Positions 54,201-63,711 of a stretch of 64,000 nt of DNA are shown piece by piece. The DNA lies in contig NZ_MCUV01000001.1 in NCBI RefSeq assembly GCF_002873395.1, forward strand, positions 248,001-312,000, read 5' to 3'. The stretch is from Vibrio sp. 10N.286.49.B3 (GTDB lineage: Bacteria > Pseudomonadota > Gammaproteobacteria > Enterobacterales > Vibrionaceae). The notes under the pieces were generated by a model. The model ran no database searches, had not been told where the DNA came from, and worked only from the letters and a program-made list of their open reading frames with translations. The position numbers were made by a program, and so were the translations under genes. The first letter of the stretch is position 1. Each line of letters opens with the position of its first letter.

Positions 54201-55283
54201 ATGGCTGAGATCAGCTTAAAACAAGTAATTAAACGCTTTGGCGATATTCAAACTATTCATGGTGTTGATTTAGAAATTGAAAATGGTGAGTTTGTCGTTT
54301 TTGTTGGTCCATCTGGTTGTGGTAAATCAACCTTGCTTCGCCTTATTGCGGGTCTTGAGGATATAACGGAAGGCGATATTTATATTAATAATGAGTTAGT
54401 TAATGATGTTGACCCTGCAGAGCGTGGCGTAGCGATGGTTTTTCAATCCTATGCTCTATACCCACATATGAGTGTCGAAAAAAACATGGGCTTTGGTCTA
54501 AAAATGAATGGCCACCCTCAAGAGTACATTGATAAACAAGTCAGCAATGCCGCAAAAACGCTGCAACTCGACCAATTTTTAACCCGCAAGCCCAAAGAAC
54601 TCTCTGGAGGTCAACGCCAACGAGTGGCTATTGGCCGAGCAATCGTACGTAACCCGCAAGTTTTCCTATTTGATGAGCCGCTATCAAATCTTGATGCTGA
54701 ATTGCGTGTTGATATGCGCCTACAGATCGCGAAACTGCATAATGATCTACAAAACACCATGGTTTACGTGACCCATGATCAAGTCGAAGCCATGACACTG
54801 GCAGATAAGATCGTGGTATTAAAAGATGGTCATGTTGAGCAGGTAGGTTCGCCACTTGACCTGTATCACAAACCACAAAACGAATTTGTTGCAGGCTTTA
54901 TTGGTTCACCTAAAATGAATTTTATTCCAGTTACAGTGATCAGTAGCGATAGTACTAACTTAACCTTACAAGCGGATAAAAATACCATTATTACACTCCC
55001 GCCAGTAGAGCAAACTCTAACACCTGGCACAGCAATAAAGTTAGGCATTAGACCAGAGCATTTAGAGATCAACCATCAACACCCTATCAAACTGCTATTT
55101 ACAAGTGAAGTTGTCGAACGTTTAGGAAATAGCACTTATATGTTTGGTCAAACGTGTAATATTGATGGCTTCAAGGTACACCTGCCTGGCGATCAAGAGG
55201 TTGAAAAATTTCAGGAAGTGGCGCTCAGTTGTCACACTTCATCTTGCCATTTATTTGATCAACAAGGACTGCGGATTGCGTAA
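54201..55283 (+). CDS. MalK/UgpC-type ABC transporter ATPase
   Basis: 360 residues. Walker A GPSGCGKST (residues ~37-45), Q-loop VFQSYALYPHMSV, signature LSGGQRQRVAIGRA, Walker B VFLFDEPLSNLDA, and H-loop YVTHDQVEAM. C-terminal TOBE regulatory domain (240-360, with LGIRPEHLEI). This is the ATPase of the sugar importer coded divergently. AAGGAG 6 bases before the ATG. Confidence 0.93.
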   Translation: MAEISLKQVIKRFGDIQTIHGVDLEIENGEFVVFVGPSGCGKSTLLRLIAGLEDITEGDIYINNELVNDVDPAERGVAMVFQSYALYPHMSVEKNMGFGLKMNGHPQEYIDKQVSNAAKTLQLDQFLTRKPKELSGGQRQRVAIGRAIVRNPQVFLFDEPLSNLDAELRVDMRLQIAKLHNDLQNTMVYVTHDQVEAMTLADKIVVLKDGHVEQVGSPLDLYHKPQNEFVAGFIGSPKMNFIPVTVISSDSTNLTLQADKNTIITLPPVEQTLTPGTAIKLGIRPEHLEINHQHPIKLLFTSEVVERLGNSTYMFGQTCNIDGFKVHLPGDQEVEKFQEVALSCHTSSCHLFDQQGLRIA

Positions 55284-55481
55284 CGGCAAACGCTGGGAAA
55301 AATAGAATGGGTTCGTCACATCGGACCCATCGTAATATAGGACCCACTTGACGCGGCATATAACAGTGTGCCTTGAAAACTATCAACATATTAACCAACG
55401 GCCCTGCTGATAGATTCGTTAGTCACATCGACTATTCATCGCTATACTAGAAGCTATTTTCCTTGCTCTAGGTCGATACTC

Positions 55482-57236
55482 ATGACTGATAATCCTCACC
55501 CTTATCTTAGATCGTTTAAAAGTGACATTAGTTGTGTCGATCTGCCTAATTGTTTTCCTTTCCCTTATTACTATACGCCCCATGCATTGAGCGAGCTGGC
55601 AATGGAAGCGTTACAAGCGGAGCTTATTAAGCAGCCCTATTGGCAAGAGAAGAACAATAGATCAAGCGATGCTATCGGCGCGATGTTTGGTGTCTTAGTC
55701 GTTGAGTTACCCAATGGAAATATTGGCTACCTTTGCTCTTATGCTGGCAGTCCTATTGCTGAAGCGGATGCCGAGCAATTTGTCCCTCCTGTTTATGATA
55801 TACAGCAAAAACAAGCCTTACTGCGCCAGCATCAGCATGACCTATCTCGCTGTCAGGATGCAATTGAGCACCATCACAACTCACAAGAGTCCTTACAACT
55901 ACTAGCCACTTATGCCGCCAAGCAACAGCAAGCAGAACAAGACATTGCTGATTTTCAGACACAAATGACTCAAGCCAAAGCGCAACGTAAACAAACTCGC
56001 TCTGCCGCTCAACATTCAGCAAATCCAGATGAACTTAACGAAATAATTAAACAACTTGGCATTGCAAGTAGTAAAGAGAAAAGTGCCTTTAAAACCCTCA
56101 AGCAATCATGGGCAAGCGAGTTGGCAGCATTAGAGCAGCAGGTTGCCAAAATGGAGACCGTTACCGAAACGCTCACACAAGCTTATCAGCAGCAAGTGAC
56201 ACGCAACCAACAACAACTTACTGACCTTTGCCATTTCAACGCTTACTCGGGTAACAGTAAAACTCTTAGCGATATTCTTGCTGATGACCCCTCTCACGCG
56301 CTTATTATCGGCTCTGAAGATGAAAATGCGCCTAAACTACTCAACTATGCTTTCAAGGCTGGACTAAAACCACTAACCATCGGTGAGTTTTGGTGGGGTA
56401 ATCCACCCGCTAAAGAAGTAAGACAACATAAAAATATCTACCCTGTCTGCCAAAGTCGCTGCTTTGAAATATTGACTCATATGCTCAACGGCTTAGCCAT
56501 GGATCCAAACCCTTTGATTATTAATCCAGCGCTAGGTAAGTCATTGGAAATAGTCTATGAAGATGAGGTTTTAGTTGTAGTTAATAAACCCGCTGAATTT
56601 CTCTCGGTGTCAGGCAAGAGTATCGAGGATTCGGTGCATAGCCGTATCAAAGCACGCTACCCTCATGCGACTGGTCCGCTTATTGTCCATCGATTAGATA
56701 TGTCGACCTCTGGACTATTAGTGCTCACTCTAAACCCTCAAGCCAATAAACATATACAACAACAGTTTATTCAACGCACTGTTGCTAAACGCTATACTGC
56801 ATTACTAGAGGGAGCGTTAGATCAAGCTGAAGGGAAAATAAACTTACCATTGGCTGGCGATATCACCGATAGACCTCGCCAATTAGTCTGTTTTGCACAA
56901 GGTCGTAGTGCCGAAACACGCTTTGAAGTGGTTAGCCGTCATACTAATCAAGCATTCGATAAAGCATCAAATTCGCAACAGCTAAATTCGCAACAACCAA
57001 GTTCACAACAGCCAGCGCCAAGAACAAAAGTACATCTATACCCTAAAACAGGTCGAACACACCAGTTACGTGTGCATTGTGCGCATCATTTAGGTTTAGG
57101 GATGCCGATTGTTGGTGATGACTTATATGGCTATAAAGATCAAAGACTCTATCTGCATGCCGGATATTTAGCCTTCCAACACCCAGTCACGGGAGAAACC
57201 ATGGAGTTTGAGGTGGCGGACAACTTTATGATCTAA
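55482..57236 (+). CDS. Long RluA-family pseudouridine synthase with N-terminal extension
   Basis: 584 residues. The C-terminal ~230 residues are an RluA-type synthase: VVVNKPAEFLSVSG, catalytic Asp in IVHRLDMSTSGLLV (near residue 405), and TGRTHQLRVHCAH. The N-terminal ~350 residues include GNIGYLCSYAGS, a long glutamine-rich coiled-coil segment (about 105-255), and FWWGNPPAKEVRQHKNIYPVC. The long form is known in some gammaproteobacteria; the rRNA target is unclear. A Gln/Ser/Pro-rich repeat lies between the catalytic motif and the TGRTHQLR motif. Single gene. Confidence 0.8.
   Translation: MTDNPHPYLRSFKSDISCVDLPNCFPFPYYYTPHALSELAMEALQAELIKQPYWQEKNNRSSDAIGAMFGVLVVELPNGNIGYLCSYAGSPIAEADAEQFVPPVYDIQQKQALLRQHQHDLSRCQDAIEHHHNSQESLQLLATYAAKQQQAEQDIADFQTQMTQAKAQRKQTRSAAQHSANPDELNEIIKQLGIASSKEKSAFKTLKQSWASELAALEQQVAKMETVTETLTQAYQQQVTRNQQQLTDLCHFNAYSGNSKTLSDILADDPSHALIIGSEDENAPKLLNYAFKAGLKPLTIGEFWWGNPPAKEVRQHKNIYPVCQSRCFEILTHMLNGLAMDPNPLIINPALGKSLEIVYEDEVLVVVNKPAEFLSVSGKSIEDSVHSRIKARYPHATGPLIVHRLDMSTSGLLVLTLNPQANKHIQQQFIQRTVAKRYTALLEGALDQAEGKINLPLAGDITDRPRQLVCFAQGRSAETRFEVVSRHTNQAFDKASNSQQLNSQQPSSQQPAPRTKVHLYPKTGRTHQLRVHCAHHLGLGMPIVGDDLYGYKDQRLYLHAGYLAFQHPVTGETMEFEVADNFMI
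56970..57014 (+). repeat. Three 15-bp tandem repeats inside the pseudouridine synthase gene
   Basis: Units AATTCGCAACAGCTA, AATTCGCAACAACCA and AGTTCACAACAGCCA in direct tandem, each coding five residues (xSQQx). They lie in a surface loop just before the TGRTHQLR motif. Copy number may vary between strains without breaking the frame. Confidence 0.8.
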
Positions 57237-57367
57237 TGTTAAGAACTAGATCTCCAATAAACCGCTACTTATCATTATATTTATCGCTATATTTATAACC
57301 TAGCATTGACAATAATATTCACAATCAGCCTATAATATTAATTACTGATAACTTTGAGAGACTTACT

Positions 57368-57817
57368 ATGATTTTTCGTTCAAAAAAATACCTTCTTGCC
57401 CTCTCTTTACCTATGATTTTAGCGGCTTGTGCAAGCAATAATAGCCAACCAGCACAAGTATCAGCGCAAGATTTGCAACACCATAATTGGCAACTGATTC
57501 AGGTTGATGAACAAAACGTTGTAATGGATGCGAATAACACACAGGTTTCTCGTTTAGAGATCGGAGAAAAAATGACCGCTAATGGTAATGCAGGTTGTAA
57601 TAATTTTTTCGGTCAAGCTGAGATAAAAGACGGCAAAATTCGTATAGAGAAAATGGGCATGACAATGAAGATGTGCCCTGATGCTGAAATGGCGGTTGAG
57701 AGAGCAGTAACGACCACACTTTCTAACTGGAGTGACATCACTCTCACAAAAGAAACGATGGTATTAAAAAATGAAGCTCACACCTTAACTTACCAATTAA
57801 AAGATTGGGTTAAGTAG
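57368..57817 (+). CDS. META-domain (HslJ-like) lipoprotein
   Basis: 149 residues. Lipobox LAAC at the end of a signal peptide (Cys21). META domain: HHNWQLIQVDEQ, then AGCNNFFGQAEI and MGMTMKMCPD. HslJ-like proteins are linked to heat shock and novobiocin resistance in E. coli; the mechanism is unknown. The lipobox places this one in the outer membrane. Monocistronic, followed by a terminator. Confidence 0.88.
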   Translation: MIFRSKKYLLALSLPMILAACASNNSQPAQVSAQDLQHHNWQLIQVDEQNVVMDANNTQVSRLEIGEKMTANGNAGCNNFFGQAEIKDGKIRIEKMGMTMKMCPDAEMAVERAVTTTLSNWSDITLTKETMVLKNEAHTLTYQLKDWVK

Positions 57818-57843
57818 ACTGTTAATTGAAAAAAACACCTATC

Positions 57844-57872
57844 AAGCGATACTCTACGTATCGCTTTTTTAT
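57844..57872 (+). terminator. Terminator after the META lipoprotein gene
   Basis: AAGCGATAC / GTATCGCTT, 9-bp perfect stem, 5-nt loop, then TTTTA. The next ~200 bases to ynjB are AT-rich with no gene and no TPP-riboswitch match. Confidence 0.85.
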
Positions 57873-58071
57873 TGCCTGCCATTGATACTCATACACTAAC
57901 TGTATTAAATCTAGAAAGTTATTGATTGGAATTGGTATTAAGAATTTATTTCTATCATAATGCATGTAATGAACAATAAACACGGTCTGCTAATGGATAG
58001 TGCAAATACCGATAGTCATTATCAGTAATAACAACGAGCTGGTAAAATGCTGCCAATCACAAGGATGTCAT

Positions 58072-59220
58072 ATGAAGCGCCTCTCCACATTAATCATGGG
58101 CTTTTGCCTATCAGTTCCGACGCTTTCTTTCGCAGATTCCCACTGGGAAAAAATCGAAGCACAAGCTAAAGGGCAAACAGTCTACTTTCATGCTTGGGGT
58201 GGTAGCCCTGAAATTAATCGCTATTTGCAATGGGCATCGAAACGCTTATCTGAGCAATATGGTGTAATTTTAAAGCATGTTAAGGTCACAGATATTGCTG
58301 AAACGACTACTCGCTTACTGGCAGAAAAATCGGTAGACAAAGATACCAATGGCAGTGTCGATATGGTGTGGATCAATGGTGAAAACTTCAAATCGATGAA
58401 GCACAATGAGCTATTATTTGGTCCTTTTACTGAGCAGTTAGCAAACTGGAAGTATGTTGATAAAAGTCTACCGATTGATCGTGACTTTTCTGTACCAACT
58501 GAAGGACTTGAAGCACCATGGGGGGTTGGTCAATTAGTTTTTATTAATGATAACCAATCACTTAAAAACCCTCCGCACTCTTTTGCTGAATTGCTCAGCT
58601 ATGCTCAGGCATACCCAAATAAGATCAGCTACCCTCGCCCACCAGAGTTTCATGGCACCAGCTTCCTAAAAGCATTATTAATTGAATTAACCGATAATAG
58701 CCCTGAACTTTCTCAAGCCGTTAATGCTGATAACTTTGCCGAGCTCACTCAACCTCTGTGGCAATATTTAGACAAACTGCATGCCGTTGCTTGGCGACAA
58801 GGTAAACAGTTTCCAGCTGGAACGGCACAAACCATACAGATGCTCGATGATGGTCAATTAGACTTAGCGGTCACCTTTAACCCTAACGCTGTTTTTTCTT
58901 CTCAAGCAAACGGGACATTGGCACCATCAACACAAAGTTATGCATTTAGCCGCGGAGCGTTATCCAATATCCACTTCCTAGCAATACCTTGGAATAGTGA
59001 TGCCAAAGCTGGCGCACAGGTTGCGATTAACTTTTTACTCAGCCCAGAAGCACAATCTCGTAAAGGCGATTTATCCATTTGGGGCGATCCCTCTGTGCTG
59101 CAAAATCAATACCTAACGGGTAGCGCAAAGAAGACTCGCTTATTTAAATCACTGCCAGAGCCGCACCCAAGTTGGCAACAAGCGCTCGAAGATAAGTGGC
59201 AACAACGATATGGTCACTAA
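58072..59220 (+). CDS. ynjB: YnjB-like ABC transporter solute-binding protein
   Basis: 382 residues from the ATG with AAGGA 6 bases upstream (an in-frame ATG at 58000 is not needed). Signal peptide MKRLSTLIMGFCLSVPTLSFA. Mature protein similar to E. coli YnjB (388): TVYFHAWGGSPEINRYLQW, VDMVWINGENF, and PWGVGQLVF. Related to thiamine/iron/spermidine binding proteins, but the ligand is not known. It ends directly before ynjC (TAA then ATG). Confidence 0.85.
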   Translation: MKRLSTLIMGFCLSVPTLSFADSHWEKIEAQAKGQTVYFHAWGGSPEINRYLQWASKRLSEQYGVILKHVKVTDIAETTTRLLAEKSVDKDTNGSVDMVWINGENFKSMKHNELLFGPFTEQLANWKYVDKSLPIDRDFSVPTEGLEAPWGVGQLVFINDNQSLKNPPHSFAELLSYAQAYPNKISYPRPPEFHGTSFLKALLIELTDNSPELSQAVNADNFAELTQPLWQYLDKLHAVAWRQGKQFPAGTAQTIQMLDDGQLDLAVTFNPNAVFSSQANGTLAPSTQSYAFSRGALSNIHFLAIPWNSDAKAGAQVAINFLLSPEAQSRKGDLSIWGDPSVLQNQYLTGSAKKTRLFKSLPEPHPSWQQALEDKWQQRYGH

Positions 59221-60933
59221 ATGCTGCGCTTAGGCTACTTACTCGTTATTATTGTTTGTATCACCCCAACGATTCCAGGATTGTTGGGGGTGTTAGCCTC
59301 TGCGTTCTCTTATGCTCCCGTCCTTGGATTAAACCAACCATCGGTCGCAGCATTTTGGCAAGTATTCACATGGAGTGGTGTTGAGAAATCAATACTCATC
59401 AGCCTCTTTAGTGCATTAGGCTCCACCTATTTAGCCTGTCTGATGACTTTTGCCATATTACAAAGCTGTTGGCACCGTCGACAATGGCGCTGGATAGAGA
59501 ATAGTTTAGCGCCACTACTTGCCATGCCGCATGTCGCCTTTGCAATTGGCTTTACCTTTTTATTTTCTTCAACAGGCATAATCGCGCGGCTGCTTGCAAC
59601 TTTTATCGATCATAATCATCCCATTTTTAACCAAGCAGGCGCTGACCTTGTCGTTAATGATCCCTATGCGTTAGGCTTAACCCTTGTCCTTGCAATGAAA
59701 GAAGTGCCTTTTTTATTGCTGATGAGCATTCCGATCCTGCAACAATTAAATATCGATAAAACGCGTCAAGTCTGTGCATCTCTTGGCTATAGCACTTCAC
59801 AAATGTGGTGGAAATGCCTCTTACCTCAATGGTTAAACAAGATTCGCTTCCCACTGTTTGCTGTTATTGCCTATGGCGTTTCTGTGGTTGATTTGAGTTT
59901 AATCGTGGGGCCCACTAACCCACCAAGTTTTGCGGTGCTAGTATGGCAATGGTTCAATGAGCCTAACTTATCATTACTGCCTAGAGCTGCAGCAGGCGCA
60001 ATTATCCTACTTGGTCTGGCAAGTTTATTATTGCTAACCATTGTGCTTATCGAGCTTGCGATTAAGTACTATTTAGGTCGATGGTTCTATGCAGGTCGCA
60101 GTGGCGTTAACCTTCCTGGTCGCAGCCTATTTACCATCATCGCGAGCATCATCCTTGCTATCATACCGTTAATGCTGATTTGGAGTATTGCACAGCGTTG
60201 GCGCTTTCCTGACGTACTCCCAAGTCAATATAGCGCTAAATTCTGGATCTTTGAGTGGACCAACATATTACCAACAATCAGTGATAGCTTGATTCTTGCA
60301 CTAATCAGTGGCTTTTGTGCGTTACTATTAGCGATGATCAGCCATGAGTATCGCTTACGTTATCAGTTAAAATTACCCGTCTATATTATTGCATTGCCGA
60401 TATTAGTTCCGCAGTTATCCATTCTATTTGGCTTGCAAGCGATGACATTTTATCTCTCCAGCGAGCATTATATTTTCTGGGTTTATTGGGCACATATCTT
60501 TTTTGCCTTCCCCTTTGTCTATTTAACTCTTGAAGGGCCGTGGCAGAGCTTCAATGATAACTATATCAAGGCAGCATTAAGTTTAGGTAAATCTCCATTG
60601 CAGGCTTTTTTAACGATCAAAGCACCATTACTACTGCCAGCCATTTTCTATGCGTGGGCAATTGGCATCAGTGTCAGTTTAGCTCAGTACCTACCCACCT
60701 TGATGTTAGGTGCTGGACGCATTGCCACTATCACAACTGAAGCCGTGGCTTTATCCAGTGGATTTGACCGCAGGATCACCGCGATCTATGCATTGTGGCA
60801 AGCCTTTTTACCCGTTTTCTTCTTTGCTCTGGCACTCTGTTTAAGCCGCTGGCAACGTCGAATACCCTGTCAATCAAACACGAAGAATACGAGGCAGCAT
60901 GAGCTTTTATCTCAACAATCTCACCATCACTAA
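59221..60933 (+). CDS. ynjC: YnjC-like double permease
   Basis: 570 residues (E. coli YnjC 511), about twelve membrane spans made of two fused permease halves (roughly 1-285 and 295-560). Second half has the EAA-like AALSLGKSPLQAFLTIKAPLLLPAIFY; first half has VCASLGYSTSQMWWKCLLPQW. A fused ThiP/FbpB-like layout. It starts with no gap after ynjB and overlaps ynjD by 35 bases. Confidence 0.85.
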   Translation: MLRLGYLLVIIVCITPTIPGLLGVLASAFSYAPVLGLNQPSVAAFWQVFTWSGVEKSILISLFSALGSTYLACLMTFAILQSCWHRRQWRWIENSLAPLLAMPHVAFAIGFTFLFSSTGIIARLLATFIDHNHPIFNQAGADLVVNDPYALGLTLVLAMKEVPFLLLMSIPILQQLNIDKTRQVCASLGYSTSQMWWKCLLPQWLNKIRFPLFAVIAYGVSVVDLSLIVGPTNPPSFAVLVWQWFNEPNLSLLPRAAAGAIILLGLASLLLLTIVLIELAIKYYLGRWFYAGRSGVNLPGRSLFTIIASIILAIIPLMLIWSIAQRWRFPDVLPSQYSAKFWIFEWTNILPTISDSLILALISGFCALLLAMISHEYRLRYQLKLPVYIIALPILVPQLSILFGLQAMTFYLSSEHYIFWVYWAHIFFAFPFVYLTLEGPWQSFNDNYIKAALSLGKSPLQAFLTIKAPLLLPAIFYAWAIGISVSLAQYLPTLMLGAGRIATITTEAVALSSGFDRRITAIYALWQAFLPVFFFALALCLSRWQRRIPCQSNTKNTRQHELLSQQSHHH

Positions 60934-61564
60934 GCGCGATGGAATGCCTTTATTTTCTAATTTAGACATTGAGGTCAAACCTGGGTCCATACTCACTATT
61001 ATGGGTCCGAGTGGCTGTGGAAAATCTACCCTACTTAATTATATTGCCGGTCACCTATCTAGTGCATTTTCATATACTGGACAACTGCATTTAGACCATA
61101 TTGATATCACAACACATTCGCCTCATACCCGAGGTATCGGTATTTTATTTCAAGACGATCTATTATTTCCTCATATGACTATTTGGCAAAACCTTGCATT
61201 TGCTCTGCCTGATGAGATAAAAGGTAAAGATAGGCAATATCACGCTATCAACGCATTAGAAAATATTGCACTACAACACCTTGCTGGTTCATTCCCAGAT
61301 CAAATTTCAGGTGGGCAAAGAGCAAGAGTGAGTTTAATCCGAATGTTACTCGCCAAGCCTAAATTAGCCCTGTTAGATGAACCTTTTAGTAAGCTCGATC
61401 AAAAGTTAAGATCGAAGTTTAGGTTGTGGGTTTTCCAACAATTACAGCTAGCGAATATTCCAACCATCATTGTCACACACGACAGCAGTGACATTCCTCC
61501 TCATGGTCAAATTTTAACTTGGCCTTGGGAGTCTATTCATCTGCCAACACCTGTAGAGTCATAG
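60899..61564 (+). CDS. ynjD: YnjD-like ABC transporter ATPase
   Basis: 221 residues (E. coli 217). Walker A GPSGCGKST, Q-loop LFQDDLLFPHMT, signature ISGGQRARVSLIRML, Walker B LALLDEPFSKLDQ, and H-loop VTHDSSD. Its short size, with no TOBE domain, matches YnjD. It provides ATP hydrolysis for YnjC. Confidence 0.88.
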   Translation: MSFYLNNLTITKRDGMPLFSNLDIEVKPGSILTIMGPSGCGKSTLLNYIAGHLSSAFSYTGQLHLDHIDITTHSPHTRGIGILFQDDLLFPHMTIWQNLAFALPDEIKGKDRQYHAINALENIALQHLAGSFPDQISGGQRARVSLIRMLLAKPKLALLDEPFSKLDQKLRSKFRLWVFQQLQLANIPTIIVTHDSSDIPPHGQILTWPWESIHLPTPVES

Positions 61565-61565
61565 T

Positions 61566-62192
61566 ATGTTAGACCGATTTAGTATCAAAATTATCAAATG
61601 GCCACTTAAACAAGCCGCAAGTTTACTTCATAAGAGTGGCGTCACCGCGAATCAAGTCACAGTGGTGGGATTTCTTATTGGCTGCCTTGTTTTACCTGCA
61701 TTATGGGCTAAGCAATATGAACTGGGCTTAGCCATCATCCTCATCAATCGGATCTGTGATGGCTTAGATGGCGCTTTAGCTCGTATACAAGGGATCACAG
61801 ATGCTGGAGGATTTTTAGATATTAGCCTAGATTTTCTTTTTTACTCTCTTGTTCCATTTAGTTTCATTCTTGCTAATCCTGAACAAAATGCCATTGCTGG
61901 TGCACTACTTATCTTTTCATTTATTGGCACAGGTACCAGCTTTTTGGCCTTTGCAATCATGGCGGGCAAACAAGGTATAGAAAACCCAGTTTACAAGCAT
62001 AAGTCGCTCTATTATATGTCTGGGTTAACGGAGGGTACGGAAACTATTTTCTGTTTTATTCTGCTGTGCTTGCTCCCTCAACACTTTGATTTTATTGCTT
62101 TTTCATTTGCTGCTTTATGCTGGATCACAACATTTATGAGAATTTATTTTGGCTTTCAAACATTGCAATCAAGCACCACAAAAGCTTCTTAA
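61566..62192 (+). CDS. ynjF: YnjF-like CDP-alcohol phosphatidyltransferase
   Basis: 208 residues (E. coli YnjF 206), five to six spans. The CDP-alcohol phosphatidyltransferase motif DG-x2-AR-x8-G-x3-D-x3-D is complete in CDGLDGALARIQGITDAGG and the following FLDISLD. Transfers a phosphatidyl or phospho-alcohol group from a CDP-linked donor; the real acceptor is unknown. It follows ynjD with one base between, so the transporter and this membrane enzyme are probably one operon, as in E. coli (ynjBCD and ynjF). Confidence 0.85.
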   Translation: MLDRFSIKIIKWPLKQAASLLHKSGVTANQVTVVGFLIGCLVLPALWAKQYELGLAIILINRICDGLDGALARIQGITDAGGFLDISLDFLFYSLVPFSFILANPEQNAIAGALLIFSFIGTGTSFLAFAIMAGKQGIENPVYKHKSLYYMSGLTEGTETIFCFILLCLLPQHFDFIAFSFAALCWITTFMRIYFGFQTLQSSTTKAS

Positions 62193-62430
62193 CTCGATCT
62201 AAATTTAGCCATTTAAAAAACAATATTATCAATATAAGTAAGAGTACTGCCTTTAGCCTTAATTAACGCGATGTTGCTTCAGAAATCAATGTAAGTAATG
62301 TAAACCAATGGGGTTAGTTTTGTGATCAAGTGCTAACTTACGCGCCAATAGGCAACTAATGGCTTATAATTATGTGCTTGTTATAATAGAGTAATATATA
62401 ATCAATTCGGGTTAGGAGGATATCTCGAGA

Positions 62431-63696
62431 TTGGTCATGTCTAAAAGAAAAACAACAAAAAAGCTATCTAACTATATTATTGGCTTATATATTATTTATT
62501 CAGTTATTCCTGCCTCTATTTTACTTTCAATCTTGTTTTTATCGAAAGAGCACCTAGGTATCAATGATGGCAAAGTTGAACTCACCTCGTGGCAGGAACT
62601 TATCATATCTTCATTGCCAGAAATCATTCTTATTGCCCTTATTCTACTCTTAATGGCTATGCTATTTAGCCGTAAAATTCTGCAAATTGTATCCACACCC
62701 TTCTATGAAGCTAAGCGCTATGGTTACTTGATTTGTGAAGGTAAATTAAACACACAATCGCCTTCCTATCGTTTCGATGAATTTTCACAACTTTTTTCAT
62801 CGATTGATCAACTGCGTGATCACTTAATATCGAGCTTGGATACTATTCAAAAAAATGAGTTAATCTATCAAAAAACCTATGATTTAACTCAAGTCTGCCT
62901 ATTTGTTATCGATACCAAGAACAAAAAACTAATCCGTGCTAATAATGAGTTCGAATCTGCTTTTGGTGACTTACATATCGTCAATAACCAGCAAAATAGA
63001 ACCAAGCGTGAAGCGTTTATTGTTAAAGCGATGCAGGGAGAGTTCAGCCATGGCGGTCGTTTTATGATTCGATTAACAAATGGTTGGCGCTACTTCAAAG
63101 TGAATACTGCCATCGTCAATGAATATCAATTAGAATGCTCAGCGCTTGATATTACGAAACTGATTAATGCTCATAAGGATACTGAAAAGCAGATGGTCAC
63201 TGACCCATTAACGGGGATCAATAACCGTCTTGCTTTTAACAAGCACATCGCACAAATAAAAGGTGGCAATAAATCCACCCCTACTATTTTTATGCTCGAC
63301 CTAAATAAATTCAAACCAATCAATGATAAGTATGGTCATTCTGCTGGTGATTACTTATTACAAACCGTGGCGAAGCGTATCACCAATACGGTTAAAGGTA
63401 AGGGTGTGGCATATCGCTTAGGGGGGGATGAATTTATTATCATTACGCATAAACATTATAATAAAAATGAAACCACTCAACTCATTAGCGATCTACAACG
63501 TAAAATCAATAACGATATCGTTTTCAATGGTATTCACTTGAAAGTCGGCGCTAGTATTGGCTTTTGTCATTACGATAAAAAGAAGCATAAGGATATTGAA
63601 GAGACGATTCATTATGCCGATGTTTCAATGTACAGCGCTAAACGTCATCGTAATAGCGCTGTTGTTGAGCCAGCAACCTTGAATCCTGAATCCTGA
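62431..63696 (+). CDS. Membrane-anchored diguanylate cyclase (GGDEF)
   Basis: 421 residues from TTG (GGAGGA 10 bases upstream); ATG at 62437 also possible. Two membrane spans (about 15-35 and 50-75), a HAMP-like linker, a PAS-like sensor domain (about 145-240) and a GGDEF domain (260-415) with intact active site YRLGGDEFIII near residue 331. The inhibitory site (RxxD five residues before GGDEF) is replaced by KGKG, so product inhibition through that site is unlikely. Makes c-di-GMP. Monocistronic, about 240 bases after ynjF. Confidence 0.88.
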   Translation: MVMSKRKTTKKLSNYIIGLYIIYSVIPASILLSILFLSKEHLGINDGKVELTSWQELIISSLPEIILIALILLLMAMLFSRKILQIVSTPFYEAKRYGYLICEGKLNTQSPSYRFDEFSQLFSSIDQLRDHLISSLDTIQKNELIYQKTYDLTQVCLFVIDTKNKKLIRANNEFESAFGDLHIVNNQQNRTKREAFIVKAMQGEFSHGGRFMIRLTNGWRYFKVNTAIVNEYQLECSALDITKLINAHKDTEKQMVTDPLTGINNRLAFNKHIAQIKGGNKSTPTIFMLDLNKFKPINDKYGHSAGDYLLQTVAKRITNTVKGKGVAYRLGGDEFIIITHKHYNKNETTQLISDLQRKINNDIVFNGIHLKVGASIGFCHYDKKKHKDIEETIHYADVSMYSAKRHRNSAVVEPATLNPES

Positions 63697-63701
63697 ATCC
63701 T
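63681..63701 (+). repeat. Three 7-bp tandem repeats at the GGDEF gene stop codon
   Basis: GAATCCT three times in a row. The GGDEF stop codon (TGA at 63694-63696) lies inside the repeat, so a copy change would alter only the last residues. Confidence 0.8.
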
Positions 63702-63711
63702 AGAATTGATA

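Noticed and set aside
57873..58071. TPP riboswitch before the ynjBCD-like transporter
   Set aside because: No CTGAGA-type core or downstream conserved arm is present.
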